Assembly (NCBI RefSeq): GCF_965363235.1
Contig: NC_134842.1
Location: 3,003,112 to 3,067,111 of the forward strand
Length of the DNA: 64,000 bases
Direction: 5' to 3'
Origin: Mytilus galloprovincialis
Lineage: Eukaryota > Mollusca > Bivalvia > Mytilida > Mytilidae
Shown here: piece by piece, positions 1 through 13,900 of the stretch
Position numbering within the stretch: position 1 is the stretch's first letter
Layout of the letters: each line of letters opens with the position of its first letter
Program-made: the position numbers and the translations under genes
Notes under the pieces: model-generated
Databases searched by the model: none
What the model was told of the DNA's origin: nothing
What the model saw: only the letters and a program-made list of their open reading frames with translations

Positions 1-164
1 ACATATATTCAAATTTATAATACGTACAGGTAACCTCCTACATATTGGTGAACCGTATTTGTGAATGTTGTGTATCATTATAAATTTAGATAACAAAGAT
101 TGATCTCTATGAGTTTGTTTGATATCATTTTGAATTAATGCTTTTTTTTTAATGAGAGCAAAAT

Positions 165-870
165 GTAAAATTAAAACAAAAATGAACTAGACGGAAAAAT
201 CATAACGGAACATTGCTAACCATAATGGTAAAATAAAAAGGCTCAAACTATTCAATCAAATTGATAACAACTTTCACATCCCTAATTTGGTACAGACATT
301 TTATAATGTTGAAAGTATTGGATTGAACCTGGTTTAAAATAATCAAACCATCTCAATTACTTTATAATCGCTAAAAGTAACATTTTATTGACAGCTATGA
401 ATAAACAAAAACAGACATAATTGGTAAAATTGTAAAATATTAGCCACAGCAGTAATTGTGTTAAAATTTTAATCACTACAATAACAAACACATATAATAT
501 CAACGAAATACGAAAAGACAAATTACACAATGAAAAAACGAAAGATAATAATATAAAAATTACTTTAGCACAACAACACAAAAGCGGGATGTATAATTAT
601 CGAACCACGTCAAATGGATATTACCACAAATAGACTACACAGAAAAAGTAATTATTTAAAAAGACAAATTAAAGATCACTATAAGATGGAATTAAGAAGA
701 CAAACAACTTCAGTACCTAGAATCTATACTTGTGTTCTAATATTTGTCAGTTTTTCTTAGTCATTTTTTAGTTGTGACAAATCTAATTAAGACCATCGTG
801 TATTATTTGTAAGGTTGATACAGTATATTTGTTAACAAGGTCTTGGTATCCTCCGATAAATATATTCGCA
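165..870. repeat. Dispersed mussel-type repeat, family R1, long copy
   Basis: Diverged long copy of the repeat at 47565-48070. Shared landmarks, in order: a cacaaaaatactg-type start, a stretch about a 'gacttggtacaggcatt' sequence, 'ggattgaacctggttt', 'gggatgtata', and 'agaccat.gtgt.ttatttgt'. No coding capacity is conserved. Confidence 0.55.
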
Positions 871-2550
871 CCAATCGCGGGAAAAAATATACTATAATAT
901 CGCACCACTGAAAAATGTATTAAATCATCAGATAGTTTTAGATTGTCTATTCATGGAGCGCTCGTACATTTTTGTACCACACAGAGACAGAAATTGACTC
1001 GTATATCACGAAAAAAAATATGTTAAAAAATAGAAACAATGAGAAATGTTTAAGTCATCAGTGTTCTTTGTTGTCTCCTTTTCGAAGTTATTTCCTCCGA
1101 TCGAGGAGCACCTGTATAAAACCGAGACAGAAGCTACTAATTAGGCATTGAAACTATTATGAAAGAGGTATCGACAAACTAATCAAAAATATCAGTGCAT
1201 AACAACAGTTTGAGAAACACCAACTCAAGGTGCGTATCATCTGAAACATTTCACTGAGACTTCAAGACGCGCTTTTGCGTTTTTTTTTCTATCACATTAT
1301 AAATAGTCACGTTTTCATTCCCACAATTCCGCATTCTGATAGGAAATAATATACTACAATCTCGCACCACTGAAAATTGTATAAAAGGATTGGCAAAACC
1401 ACGAATCTAATATAAACGAAAGCGCAAGTTTTCCTAAATCCACGAAAACTAGTACCCACGAAAACAAAATGAATCCACAGTAGTTGTGTCGTAAAAATCA
1501 AATGAACAGCTAAATTATCACAGGAACATTATTAACACATGCATTGTGTTGATATAAATTACTAAGAATCGTAATTACATTCTTTCAAGAATACACGTGA
1601 TACTTATTTTATGACAAAATCTGTATCGACATCGATTCACACTCCCGACAGATTTTATATAAACATAAATCATTGAGACGACTGATAAGATATGACCCTT
1701 ATGATATATTTCATATTTTCAAAATTATTTCTGTTAAGAAATAACTGTAAAATGTTTTCTATTTGAAGAAATAGCATAACAAAATAAAAAGCACACTACA
1801 TAATCCTCGTAAGTCCTTTATACAAGTTATAAAATGGAGAAAAAAAAACAACAAAAGTATTCAATCCAAGCTTCATTATAAGTGCTTGAAGATAGGGTCT
1901 GCATTTCCGATTCCAATTACAATATGACACAATATATTTTTATTTTTGGACGAAGAGTTGCAGTAATAGAGCTCTCTGGCTTCGATTCATTGTGTTATTA
2001 ATATGTCAATAATCAATGGAATGATGAGTCATGTTCGATCTTGCTGTGTCCTACTTTGAACTCACATTTCTGTACTTAACTGAAAAATCTGTTAAAAAAC
2101 GATCAAATACATAGTTGCTAGTAGTGAATTGACAATAATAAAATATATGATGAATATCTTCAAATCTTAGAATTTCTTGAAGCGTTTAATGTCGAGACTT
2201 GTTTAGGTTCAAACTATACAGGTGATGTTGTTTAATTAAGTTCGAAATATTTACCATTCAAAGCAGCTTACACTTTATCAAACATATAAAGTTTGTAAAC
2301 ACAGAACCAACGCAAGTAGATTTCATGCATCCGAAGTGCTCTCTTTTGTTTTTATAATTATCAGGAACACTCGAAGTCAAATATTCATAATATGTGAATA
2401 TTTCTTTTAATATATTCACACGTCCTTATTGAACATTAATTTCGTGAAATTAAAATCCACATTGTTATCGATAAAAAAAGAAGAAATAAAACTGTAATCA
2501 AACTCGAGGATTAATATTTTGTATTTGCAACAGAAGTAAGTTTATTCTAC
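871..2550. other. AT-rich stretch without recognised genes
   Basis: No exon with paired splice sites, no RNA gene and no clear repeat copy was recognised. A tail exon for gene B could in principle lie here on the minus strand, but none with the tyrosine motifs seen in gene A was found. Confidence 0.4.
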
Positions 2551-2559
2551 AAAAGACTC

Positions 2560-3785
2560 ATAAGTGTCAAATAAAGTATGGAGTTGAAGAGCATTGAGGA
2601 CCAAAAGTCCTAAAAGTTTTGCAAAATACAGCATGAAAGTTTAAGTATTTAAAAAAATCAAAGATTTGTAAACAGTTAATATATGACCATTTCAATGATA
2701 ATTTATGTCAACACAGAAGTGACGATTAATGGGGTGGTAAGGTAGATGAATCTTTCGTTATGGTGAGTTTTTTCTAACATGGTTCAACATGTTACATGAA
2801 CTGTAACTTGAAAGATTTACTGTATTCGATTTATTCTATAATATGACAGACTTAAGCTAAAGTAATGCACACTATATTCGGTGATAGCCAATGGTCAGTG
2901 TGTTGAGCCGTACTTTGAATTATAATTGTTAACTGTTTATGCATTGTGTCATTGACGGATAGTTGTCTTTTTTTTTGGTACTCATACTACATCGTCTTTT
3001 TAATATTAAAGTTAATATTCAAACTGAAATAAGTTCACTTTTAAACAGCAAAGTGTATTTGGGCCCTTTTCAATATAAGTGTGAATTTCAGACGAAAATA
3101 ATCGAAAATCATTGCGTAGTTGACATCAACCCTATTTTATGTTGATTATAAAAAATACATGAAACTAACCCTTGTTATTTGTTTTGCACGAATATAATTG
3201 AAAAGGAGTAAAACAAAGACTGCATAGTAGTGGTATATACAGGAGGCAAAGACAAAAGGATAGAGAGTGGAAACAATATCTCTTTTTCCCTAGGCTTAGT
3301 ACTATATGTTTTCCTTAGACGATGGACTCAGGAAATATGGATTTTCTTTGATGAAAGAATCTCAATATATCCATCATGCAAGGAAATTACTTTGATTGTG
3401 TTTAGTCTGTTCCTCATTGGTACTCTCAACAATTCAAGGCGTTTTGCTTTAAGACACTTTTACACCAAAAAAGTAATCAATTATTAATTGTCAACGTGTG
3501 AGGTAGTTTTTTTTGTTATAGAATAAAAATAAAATAATAATTCTGAACTCAAAGGAAAGCTCAACACGGAAAGTCCCTCATGTCAAAAATCAAAAGTTCA
3601 AACTCAAACGGGTAGATTTGACAACACTTTGTTAATATTGTATGTACTCAATGCTCTTCAACTTTGTACTTGTTAGGGTTTCTAAATTATTTTGATCTGC
3701 GCTTCACTGATGATTCTAACGTAAACGAAACGCGTGTCTGGCGTATTAAATGATAATCCTGGTACCTTTGATAATTAAAGAAAAT
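2560..3785. repeat. Two partial copies of the ~355 bp repeat (R2), opposite orientations
   Basis: At 2560-2740 the landmarks 'gactcataagtgtcaa', 'gttgaagagcattgagga' and 'tcaacacagaagtg' mark a forward fragment. At 3640-3785 the reverse complement occurs ('caatgctcttcaactttgtac', 'acgcgtgtctggcgta', 'cctggtacctttgata'). The DNA between holds no supported gene. Confidence 0.65.
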
Positions 3786-3789
3786 ATCT

Positions 3790-4900
3790 GTCATATTCCC
3801 GATTGCGTGGAACAAGCACTTTTTTATGTAGACAAATGAGGAGTAAACTTGGTTTTAGAGCCAGCAAAACCTCTCACTTGTATGACAATCGCAGAAAATC
3901 GATTATACTGACAGCGATGTGTGAATAAAACAGACAGACAACAAAACAAAAAATATATATCAATTGACCCTTAACGTTTATATCTTATATTAAGTACGAT
4001 GCTCGACAAACAAGAAAAATTGATAAATTATACTTTGCATTTAAAAAGTATATAGACGATAGTAAGCAGAAATATAGATGTCATTAAATATGTCTTATGC
4101 TAAACTAAATCCCTATTAGCGTCACTAGAAACATTCGTTTGAAAGCTAGAGTAAAAAAATAAATAATGACAATATACAAAAAACAAACAACCAATGGTTT
4201 GTTTTTAAATATACCAATTAATTCAAAATTTTGTATATTTTGAATAAAAAAATAAACAATGACTTGTTGAAAAAACTAAAAAATAATTATATCAAAATTT
4301 ACTTGAGGATTGAAATATTAAATTTATAAATTCTTTAATTACTTGTATAGCTAGAGATTTTGGATAAAAGTGAAATTGTTATTGTTGTACAATTAGTTTC
4401 TAAACAGTGATCTGAACATTCAAAATAAAAGTAGGTGAAATTTTCTAGAACATTTTTTTTTAACAAAAATGACATATTAAATTATGCTCATTTAAACGTT
4501 TTTTTCTCCAAATTTTTGCCCGAAAACATCCATCATTTTGCATTTTTATTTAGTTTTATAATGTTACATTCCCAAATGAGGCATATTTCATCATGGTTTG
4601 ATTTTAATGTTTCTCAAATGCAACTGTTTTGAGTACTTTTCATTTTTAAATTTATATGGAAAAAGTTTTAAATGCAGTTTTGTTTTGTTTACTGTATTCA
4701 TTTTGTAATTATGATAAATATATTAATAAATGATTAAAATATGTTTATATATCTATTTTACCTCTTAAAAGTAAATTATCAAAAGCACCGATTACCAAAG
4801 AAAATTAAAATCAGGAAGTGTAAAACACTACCCACATCACATTTGTTAAGTAACATGTAGGCTAATTCAATTGTGCTAACCATTATCGTTTATCATCTTT
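3790..4900. other. AT-rich stretch without recognised genes
   Basis: Long A/T runs and short spurious frames only. It lies just downstream of the gene B transmembrane exon and would be 3' UTR or intron of that gene. Confidence 0.4.
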
Positions 4901-4908
4901 GATTGCAT

Positions 4909-7900
4909 TCACTTTATACCTTTAATTTTTTGTCTCCTCTTTACAATCACAACGACAATAAGAAATAATGCTGCTGTGACTACAGTTCCAACAATGATAC
5001 CAACACTAAAAACAATTATAGTATTAATTAAAAAAAAAAAAACTTGAATTATAAATTCCTATGAATTTGAACAAGTTTCAATGAATAAATATAAAGTGAA
5101 AGTAAATATGCATACAGACAATGTTGTTCTCAATAATAACTATAATCAATATACATAAACCAGAAACATGTGTACTATTTTAAGAGTATATTAGGAAGAC
5201 ATATGACAATGGTATAACGACATATTATGCTTTGATTTTGTCAAGCTGGGATAATAAAGAAATACAATAATTAGAATTTTTAATTAATAAAATCCACATT
5301 TTGTATTCTAGTACGTCTACATATATTCTATTCAGTTTGGCAAATTGAAATTTTACCTATTGAAGTTTTGTTGTTCTACTCTTCTGAAGAAAATTAGTCA
5401 TAACGATACAACGTATATCAGGTCGAATTTATATACGGGACTGATTTTGAAGAGTTATATTCACAATGCTAGATATTGATTGATATACACATAGACGTGT
5501 TAAAAATTTCAGATTTGATAATCAAACCAGAAAAGAGGCAGGCAAGAAAGTGCAGCAACTCATGTTGCCATGCAAAGGCTGTGATGTGGTATTATTATGA
5601 TGACAGAAGAAGGACACAATTAATATTTTAATTCGAAATCCATAACTACAAAATAGCTACAGAAAATGTAACTGTATCTGGACAATTTAAGACACCTTTC
5701 CTGTTTTATCAAAACTCTAAAAAAAATCTTTCTACAACAAGAAAAAAGAAAAAAACATTGGAGTTTTACCTTGATGTAAATTAAATGCAATCTTGTGTTA
5801 TCTGTATATGAAAGACAAACACTTACACTTGTAACTACATTAATTTGGCCTCAATATTATTTTTGACAATTGTCACTACTAAATCATGGAAACCAGACAA
5901 GTCAAAAGAAATAGCGCAAATACCTTTCACCAATCTATGGCATCCAAACACTGTTAAACATAATATGGAGTCAGACTTTCTGAATAAGAATGTGTTTCTG
6001 GAAGTATGCTGTTTCTGTTGAAACGAGAGTCCATAGGATGCGTTTGCAGGTTTAATTCACCGATTTTCTACATAAGGAATGTCTGTACGAAGTCAGAAAT
6101 GTGATAAAAAGTAAAAACACAAAAATACTGAACTCCGAGGAAAATTCAAAAAGGAAAATCAAAAATCAAATAATTGTTTACCATTCGTTTAATGTGTTTA
6201 AATTTTTGATAATGCAATTTGATAAGGGAGTTTCCGTTTTCAATTTGTTTATGAGTTCCGTATCTTTTTTGATAGTTGATTGCTGTTTGAAAAGAAACCA
6301 TTGAATTAAGTTGCAAAATCCAGATATTGAAAATATTCTTACATAGTACATCAATTAGAGAAAGACTTATCCAGTTAACAAAATAAAACTGAGGGAATGT
6401 AATGTCACAGGATGCATTTATAAAACGTTTCTAGTTAAAAAATCAAACTTCATCTACATGAATCAGATTAATCGGATCAGTGATAGCCGCAAAACACGTT
6501 CAACCAACCATGTTTTCTCAAACGGAAAAAAGTTGTTATCTTGTAGTTTGTTTCTGTGTTTGTTGCATTGTCGGTATGTTTTTTTGTTGTACCTCAGTGT
6601 TTCTGTTGTTTCGTTGTTTTTCTCTTAAAGTTGATGTGTTAACCTCAGTTTTACCAATACGATGGCATCACGCACTTGTGGATAATCTGTTTGCCCTTCC
6701 TGAACATATGCTATCGTCAGCGTCTTTTTTTATTTGTAAACTTCCAGTTTCTTGGTCTTCTGTTTTTTTGTTTTTTTTTATATATTTACTTTAGCATGTT
6801 TAGGTTGTCTTTTCATGGTTGATCCTTTGTTGACATGTATTGATTCGTGTCTTTTGGATTTTCTTTTGATATTTACTGTAAAGTACAATGATCAGACGGG
6901 TTTCTAGCCCACATCAAAAGCCAGTGAGTGGGTTTGTAGATGCATTTGATTAACCTCGTGGCATATATTTCGTTGTGCTTCAATCGGTAAAAATACTGAG
7001 AATGCTTAATAAATGGATATAATATATAACTTTTAACTTACATTTCACCATTTGGAAATCTTCTACTTTTTGTAGAGTTGGTGATATTCAACATTTCCAA
7101 TGCTGAAATCAATAAAGATTTAAGAAATAGTTAGTTCTTCACTTCATTATAAGCTGGTATTATAAAAATAAACAACAAGTCTAGTTCAAATTCCAGACAC
7201 ATAAACCTTTTTTTATTAATTGATTGATCGAAGAGAAAGTCGGAAACACATTTTCTTACTTTTTATTTTTAAAACGAGTTTGCAGATGAAAGAAAAAATC
7301 ACATATTTATTTTTTCCAAAGACATGAAAGATTTTTACTCTAGGCAACTTGAGAAAACTTCTTATTAACTGATCTTTATAAACTTAAAAAAAAAAGAATC
7401 AATGTGCTCCTTATCGACCTGATTTGCACATTTGACTTACTAGCTGTAATAAATAAAGGCAACAATAGTATACCAGTGTTCAAAAGTCATAAATTGATTG
7501 AGATAAAACAAATACGGGTTACAAATTATAACAGAGAGAAACGCATTGTCTATAAGAAAAAACGAGAAAACCAGGTACTGTATACTGTGGTGCAACAAAA
7601 ACCGTAATGACAAATAAATAGAAACGAACCATTTGATAACAGCTGCCATATTCCAGACTTGATACATGACATTTGTAGTAATAAAATGGTGGGTTGAACC
7701 TTGTTTAATGGCTAGCAAAGCCTCTTGCTTTATGGCTAAACAAATATGTTGCTAAAATCCCAACAATCTATTACAGTAAAATCATACTCAAGAACATTCA
7801 TAAAAGAGAAACGCACAAACAATAACACAAAGGTCGACAAAACATTCGAACCACAGAACAGCAACGAAAATATTACTTAAAGACAAACATGACATGATAT

Positions 7901-10900
7901 GACAAACGGTGACGAGCTTAAATGACTAAAATGCAATATCAAACGTTATACAACTATTTATGTAAGATTCGTCCAAACCAGTTTCGAATTCAGAACAATG
8001 ATGTAATGGAAGGACAATTCTATAATTATGTGACAAACGAACGATAATTAGACATAAAAGTTTATTAAATTTCCCCATCTTAGTAGCAATATACCAACTT
8101 CACCTACATATAGGATATATATTTCCCAACTTATTCGATATTCAAGACCTAGCAGCTCCTACTCAGGCTTTGTAAAACGTCATCAGTGTCAGAGCAGAAA
8201 GTTGATGAACCAGGGGTATGTCAAAGATCGTCTCGTCCTGTTTTTAAAAAGTTAATCGGAAGGTACATAGACCCTGCTGATCAATATTCCGTATCACCTT
8301 AACAAATAATATATGATGGTCTTGATGTATAGATTCTGTGCACTAATGTTGTTTATCATCTTAACAACGTGTTATATTTTTCTTTTATTTGACTTTGCTC
8401 GATTATTAATATTACTTTTACTGTTGGATTGTTTGATGTGATTTACATTTAACGTGGCTCGGTACTTAAACATCCCGTCAATGTGTTTGTATTATCTTTC
8501 TTTGTATATGCGACTTTTTGTGTTTCTTTGGTTCTTGTAACGTGACTCTGTACTTTAAAAGATCCCGTCAGTATCTTTTTGTTCTATAATATGTCAGTAT
8601 GATATAATTGTAGTATGAATTAGAAAATACGTTGAACCTCAAACGTCAAAATTATTCAATCGTGTAGTGGAATGAACTATGTGTGGATTCTTATAAATTC
8701 TATAAAACTTTTGGACTATTCTAAATCTTGGTTTATTTCTGCCCATATGAAATTTTAAAATTGTTTGAATAAACATTGAACTACAAAAATATGTGACGTA
8801 TAAAATTTGCCATGTGATTATGTACTTTCCGATTTGATCTTTCTCTGAGTTCAGTATTTTTGTGATTTTATTTTTTTGAACAGAAACCATAACAGACACA
8901 TCAAACAATGAATACATGAATGTACAAAATATAGAAATAAATCGTACAGCAATGCAAAACCAGGCTCGGTACAACAGTCATATTCAGGAGTATGAAAATG
9001 ATGGTATAGAAAGGCAATTGTAGAAATATTTAGACAACACACAACATAATTTATGAAGTGGATACGGAATATTTATCACATGTTTCTGACGTTCCAAGAT
9101 ATAATCCTGGTTTTTCAATTTTTGAATTCGAAGTTTTATTAGCGATCTGATTGCTTAAACACGTTCTGACAACGTTTGTAGTTCAATTTCTCTTTGCTTA
9201 GCCCATGTTGTGCGTAGTCCCCAATCGATTCCCTTAATATTTTAATATTAATTTACTTGATATGCTTGGGTTCTCTGATCTTACATGTAGTTTCATGATA
9301 TATCGCCTTTCAAAGACATTCATGAATAATAATGTTTTACTCCCAGTAATATCATGCATATGACAAGAAGAGCTATAAATAAAAGGCGATTTGAAACAAA
9401 CATATCTCAAAGATTTTTTAAATCATTCTCTTAAATTAAAGTCATGAAATGCTTGTTTAAAGTTGAATTGATAATCTAAATAAGAATAAAAAGTTATCAT
9501 ATCATTCCCTCGGTTATTTTTATGGAAGCAACAAACGTTTCTGTCTATTGAGTTAACTATGTTTTTTGAATTATATTTACCCAAATGACTGTTTATTCCG
9601 TTTGAATATTTGTCCGGAATTCCACCATTATTTAATTCAAACTCTTTATAAGGACAAAATTATACTGGTGAAAATTAGTGTTTTGTCTGCGAAGGTCGGT
9701 TCCCCATTTTATGACCTATAGACATTTTTTTCTTATTTCATCAATGCTATAACTCCAAATTATATAATCGTATTTTCAACAACCACGATAATCCTTTAGA
9801 ATAAACATTTGTTTTTAACTTTTTTAATTTTAATAAACCTATATACGTGTTTAGCCTTTTCAACTTTTTCGAAATAGATCTTTTGTTTGTTTGTAGTAAA
9901 TCTTAGCACCAGAAGCATATTCGTATTTTGACATAGTTGTAATAAACTAACGTGGGTGGGATCCCATATAATATTTAATCCTGCCAGATTCTGTCTTTTT
10001 GTGTCTGTCCCTAGTCAGGATCATGTAATTTAATGGTTGTCATTTGTTGATGTTTTTCAAAATTGTTTTTCGTTAAATTGTTTTTAACATAAACTAAGCC
10101 GTTAGTTTCCTCGGTTGTATATTTTACATTTGTCATTTCGGAGCCTTTTATAGCTGACTATGCGGTATGGGCTTTGCTCATTGTTGAAGGCCATACAATG
10201 ACTTTTAGTTGTATATTTCTGTGTCATTTTGTCTCTTCGTCTTTTTTATATTTCCAAAGACATTGATTTTTTTAATGAGTATAAATATTTGCAGGTAATT
10301 TAGCGCATTTAATAATGCAAATAAACCTTATGGCGTAAGCTATAGACGTAGCGTGAATATCACAAAGCCGAAGTGCTATAGATAACCTTTGTTAAGTAAA
10401 TAATAATGTCACTTGTAATAGTCAAAATTTAAAGTACCATATATCTTACGAAATACTACTTTATAATCCTTGGGATATGTGATTGGGGCATATAACAGGT
10501 AAGATATTAGTATCACGAAGTTAAATTTAATTTTTGCCGGTAGAGTTTGTGTATTCTAGAATTCCAGCCATATTTAAATCTTATGTGATTAAGAATTATT
10601 ACGTGAATCGTGGTACGTGCTTGTATGAACACTTTTTTGTACGATACAGAATGAAATACCATTTAACAAAAAAGGTCCAGTTGTTTGAGTGTTTTGATTA
10701 TTATGAAGACATCCTATTATTCCGTTGCTATGGATGAGAAGAACATTGTATTAACCTTCAAAATTTATCAATGACCTACCGAGTTGGTAATGGATATCTC
10801 GTCTCATGAAACTAACGCATGTTCAATATAACTTGTGCGTATTATACCCGTGCAAAGTGAACCGAGAAGTATATATTCGTGAAAAAGACAGATAACAGAT

Positions 10901-13900
10901 AACAACAATGAGATAAAATCGAGAATGAATTGTGTCAAAGATACATCAACCCGACCAAAAGGTGAAAAAGATAGTAAAAGGACACACGTGTTCAAAACAT
11001 TTCTGATTTATCCTACAAAAATGTATGTAACAATGCTGGAATATGCCAGTTGTTGTTGACTTGTTCCGTCCATTAATATCTTTACCTTGGAGTCGGGTAT
11101 TTTTGATTACTTTCTATCAGAAACAGTTCCGAGGAAATTGTTCTATAGATGATTTAGAATATTTATTCTCATAAATATATGTTCACTCACGTTCGCAATG
11201 TTTAACTTCGTTAGCTGCATATAAACTACTGATTGCTTTTTTTCCAATTACACAGTATGTAGTTATATTTCCACATTCATCAGTTTGATAATTTAAATCA
11301 AAAGTCATTGAGTATAAACTAGATTCGTTAGAATACTTTGTCGTAGAAAATGTTGTTATGTTTCTGGCCTGAAAAGAAATATTTAAACTAATTATTACCG
11401 TATGTTTACATCGATTTCTTCTATGTTTTATGGTTAATTTTCCACTTAGTTCCGGCATTTTGTGATTTTACATTTTAACATTATGAAATATCTGTTTCAT
11501 AGATGACGAAAGATATGTTCAAATTGTCGTGACTAAAATCATCCTCAATAAATGTTTTCTTCGTCAGAAATTCATATCCAAAAACTAAATGTCTTAACTT
11601 CATCTTAAAAGCTATTTTCTCTTCTATAAACTTCATATTTTTTATTCCAAATAATTTCTAAATAAGGACACACGTGATCATAATTTTTGTTTGTGTACAA
11701 AAGATACAAAAATGACTGCTTACAAAAGGGGGACGAAAGATACCAGAGGGACAGTCAAACTCATAAATCGAAAATAAAACTGACAACTCCTGGCTAAAAA
11801 TGGAAAGACAAACAGACAAATAATAGAACACATGACACAACATAGAAAACTAAAGAGTAAACAACACGAACCCTACCAAAAACTAGGGGTAATCTCAGGT
11901 GCTCTGGATGGGTAAGCCGATCCTGCTCCACATGTGGCACTTCGTGTTGCTTATATAGGTTATTACAAATCCTGTAAATAGTCTATTTCGGTAGGTCTGC
12001 TTACAATTGTCCACCCGAATAAAAGTTTCTTTGTAGTTAAAATATGCTTTTATAACTATTATTTAACCGATTTAAGTTTATTTTCTATTAGGTATAGGAA
12101 TTAACATTTAAATACTTTTTTATATAACACTTTATCAATATCAAGTATACGCAGTCATCATTTTAGCCCAACAGCTGGTTCAATTTTTTATTATAAAGCA
12201 GAGATTTATTTAAACATTTTTTTTATATTGATTATAATTTTATAAGTGAACCTTTTCATATAAATTAACTTCTTTTTATATTAACATAACATTGAAGATG
12301 GAAATGGGGAATGTGTCAAAGACATAGAGCAGACAACAGCCGAAGGCAAGCAATGGGTCTTCAACGCGGCGAGAAATTCCCGCACCCGGAGGCGTCCCTC
12401 AGCTGGTCCCTAATATATATGTATATTAGTTCAGTGATAATGGACGTCATACTAAACTCCCAATTATACACACAAAAATAGAATTAAAAATCATACAAGA
12501 CTAATAAAGTCAGATGCTCCTGACTTTAGATGGGCGAAAAAATGCGGCCGGGTTTAACATGTTTTTTGATATCTCAACCCTCCCCCTTTACCTCTAGACA
12601 ATGTACAAAACAAACGCACAACACTATACACAGTAAAACTCAGTTTCAGAGAAGTCCGAGTCCGATGTCAGAATTGGTAACAAAAGAAAATAAACAAAAT
12701 CACAATAGTACATAAATAACAAAAGACTCAACAGATACTGACAAGCCAGCTCCAGATCTTAATTATATACTGGTTAAAATATTATGTCTTTTACATATGA
12801 ATATCAAGCACAATCCCTTCCGTTAGGTGTTTAGTATTATACCATCAAAAAATATATGAGAAGAACAAAGCCTGCGTCATGCCAACAACTGGTTTAGAAT
12901 AATTGTGTTTTATTCGAATGACATACCCTATAAGCCAATCAATATTAAAGCCAAAATATGCAATCTTTAATGACCTGACAACAGTATCATAACTATATCC
13001 CTCCTTAATAAGTATGTTTAAAGATTTTGTTAGCTTTTTAGGTGAATACTGACATAGTTGTGCTTTGTAAAGAATATTACCATAAAAGATTGGATGTGAA
13101 ATACCTGAACGTATAAGATGTCTGCATGTTTAGTTATATTTACGTCCTTTTACCAATAATAAAATTTAGTATTATACTAAATGTTTTTACTAGTTTGTGA
13201 TATCGAAAACCCTGGTGTAATAATTTGTCAGTAATACATACATTTCCCTCGTTAAAATATCTTATGTTGTTACATACACGAGTGAATCTTACAAAAAACA
13301 GGTCCGCTATTAGTGGTGAACAGTGAGTCTCCATTTGAATTCCGATAATAAGAATATGAGGTAAAGTGGTATATAGGGTAGAAAAATCAAAACTTTAAAC
13401 AGATTCATAATCAACAATATATGCATAAAATTTGTCAAGTACTTCAAACAATTTTTTTAAACTTAAAAGAAATTAATTTCACTATTTTCAAATGCCTTAT
13501 TTGTACAATCTATTATCAGGTTTTTGTTTTAATAGACCATGTGTACTAGTAAGTAGGATAGACAATTTAGTAGTGGAATAATGGTTTGAAGTCGAAATAA
13601 ATTTTCATTTGTAAGGTATTTTTTGTAGCCGCGGAAGCCTTTGCTGCCTAGTTTTTTTATTATTGATTTGAATACCAAATTAATAATATTATAATGAAAT
13701 AAAGGAATTGTTTCATTATACTAATTTTGTTTTCTTATATCTGTAAATGTTTCATATTTCTTTCGTTAGATCTCCACCAGTTTATTGCCAAAACTTAGAA
13801 TATTGTTATAAAATTCTTGTGTGTATCGTCTATAAGACTCATCAGTGACACGTAGGTTAAAAAAGTAAAACACGTGTAAAGATGAAGAGGATTGAGGACC

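Noticed and set aside
3230..3487. 85-codon plus-strand frame
   Set aside because: No start context, splice sites or recognised domain; composition is that of AT-rich intergenic DNA.
6480..6794. Hydrophobic 104-codon plus-strand frame resembling a membrane protein
   Set aside because: T-rich dispersed-repeat DNA; the same blocks recur at 31270 and 36530 without the frame.
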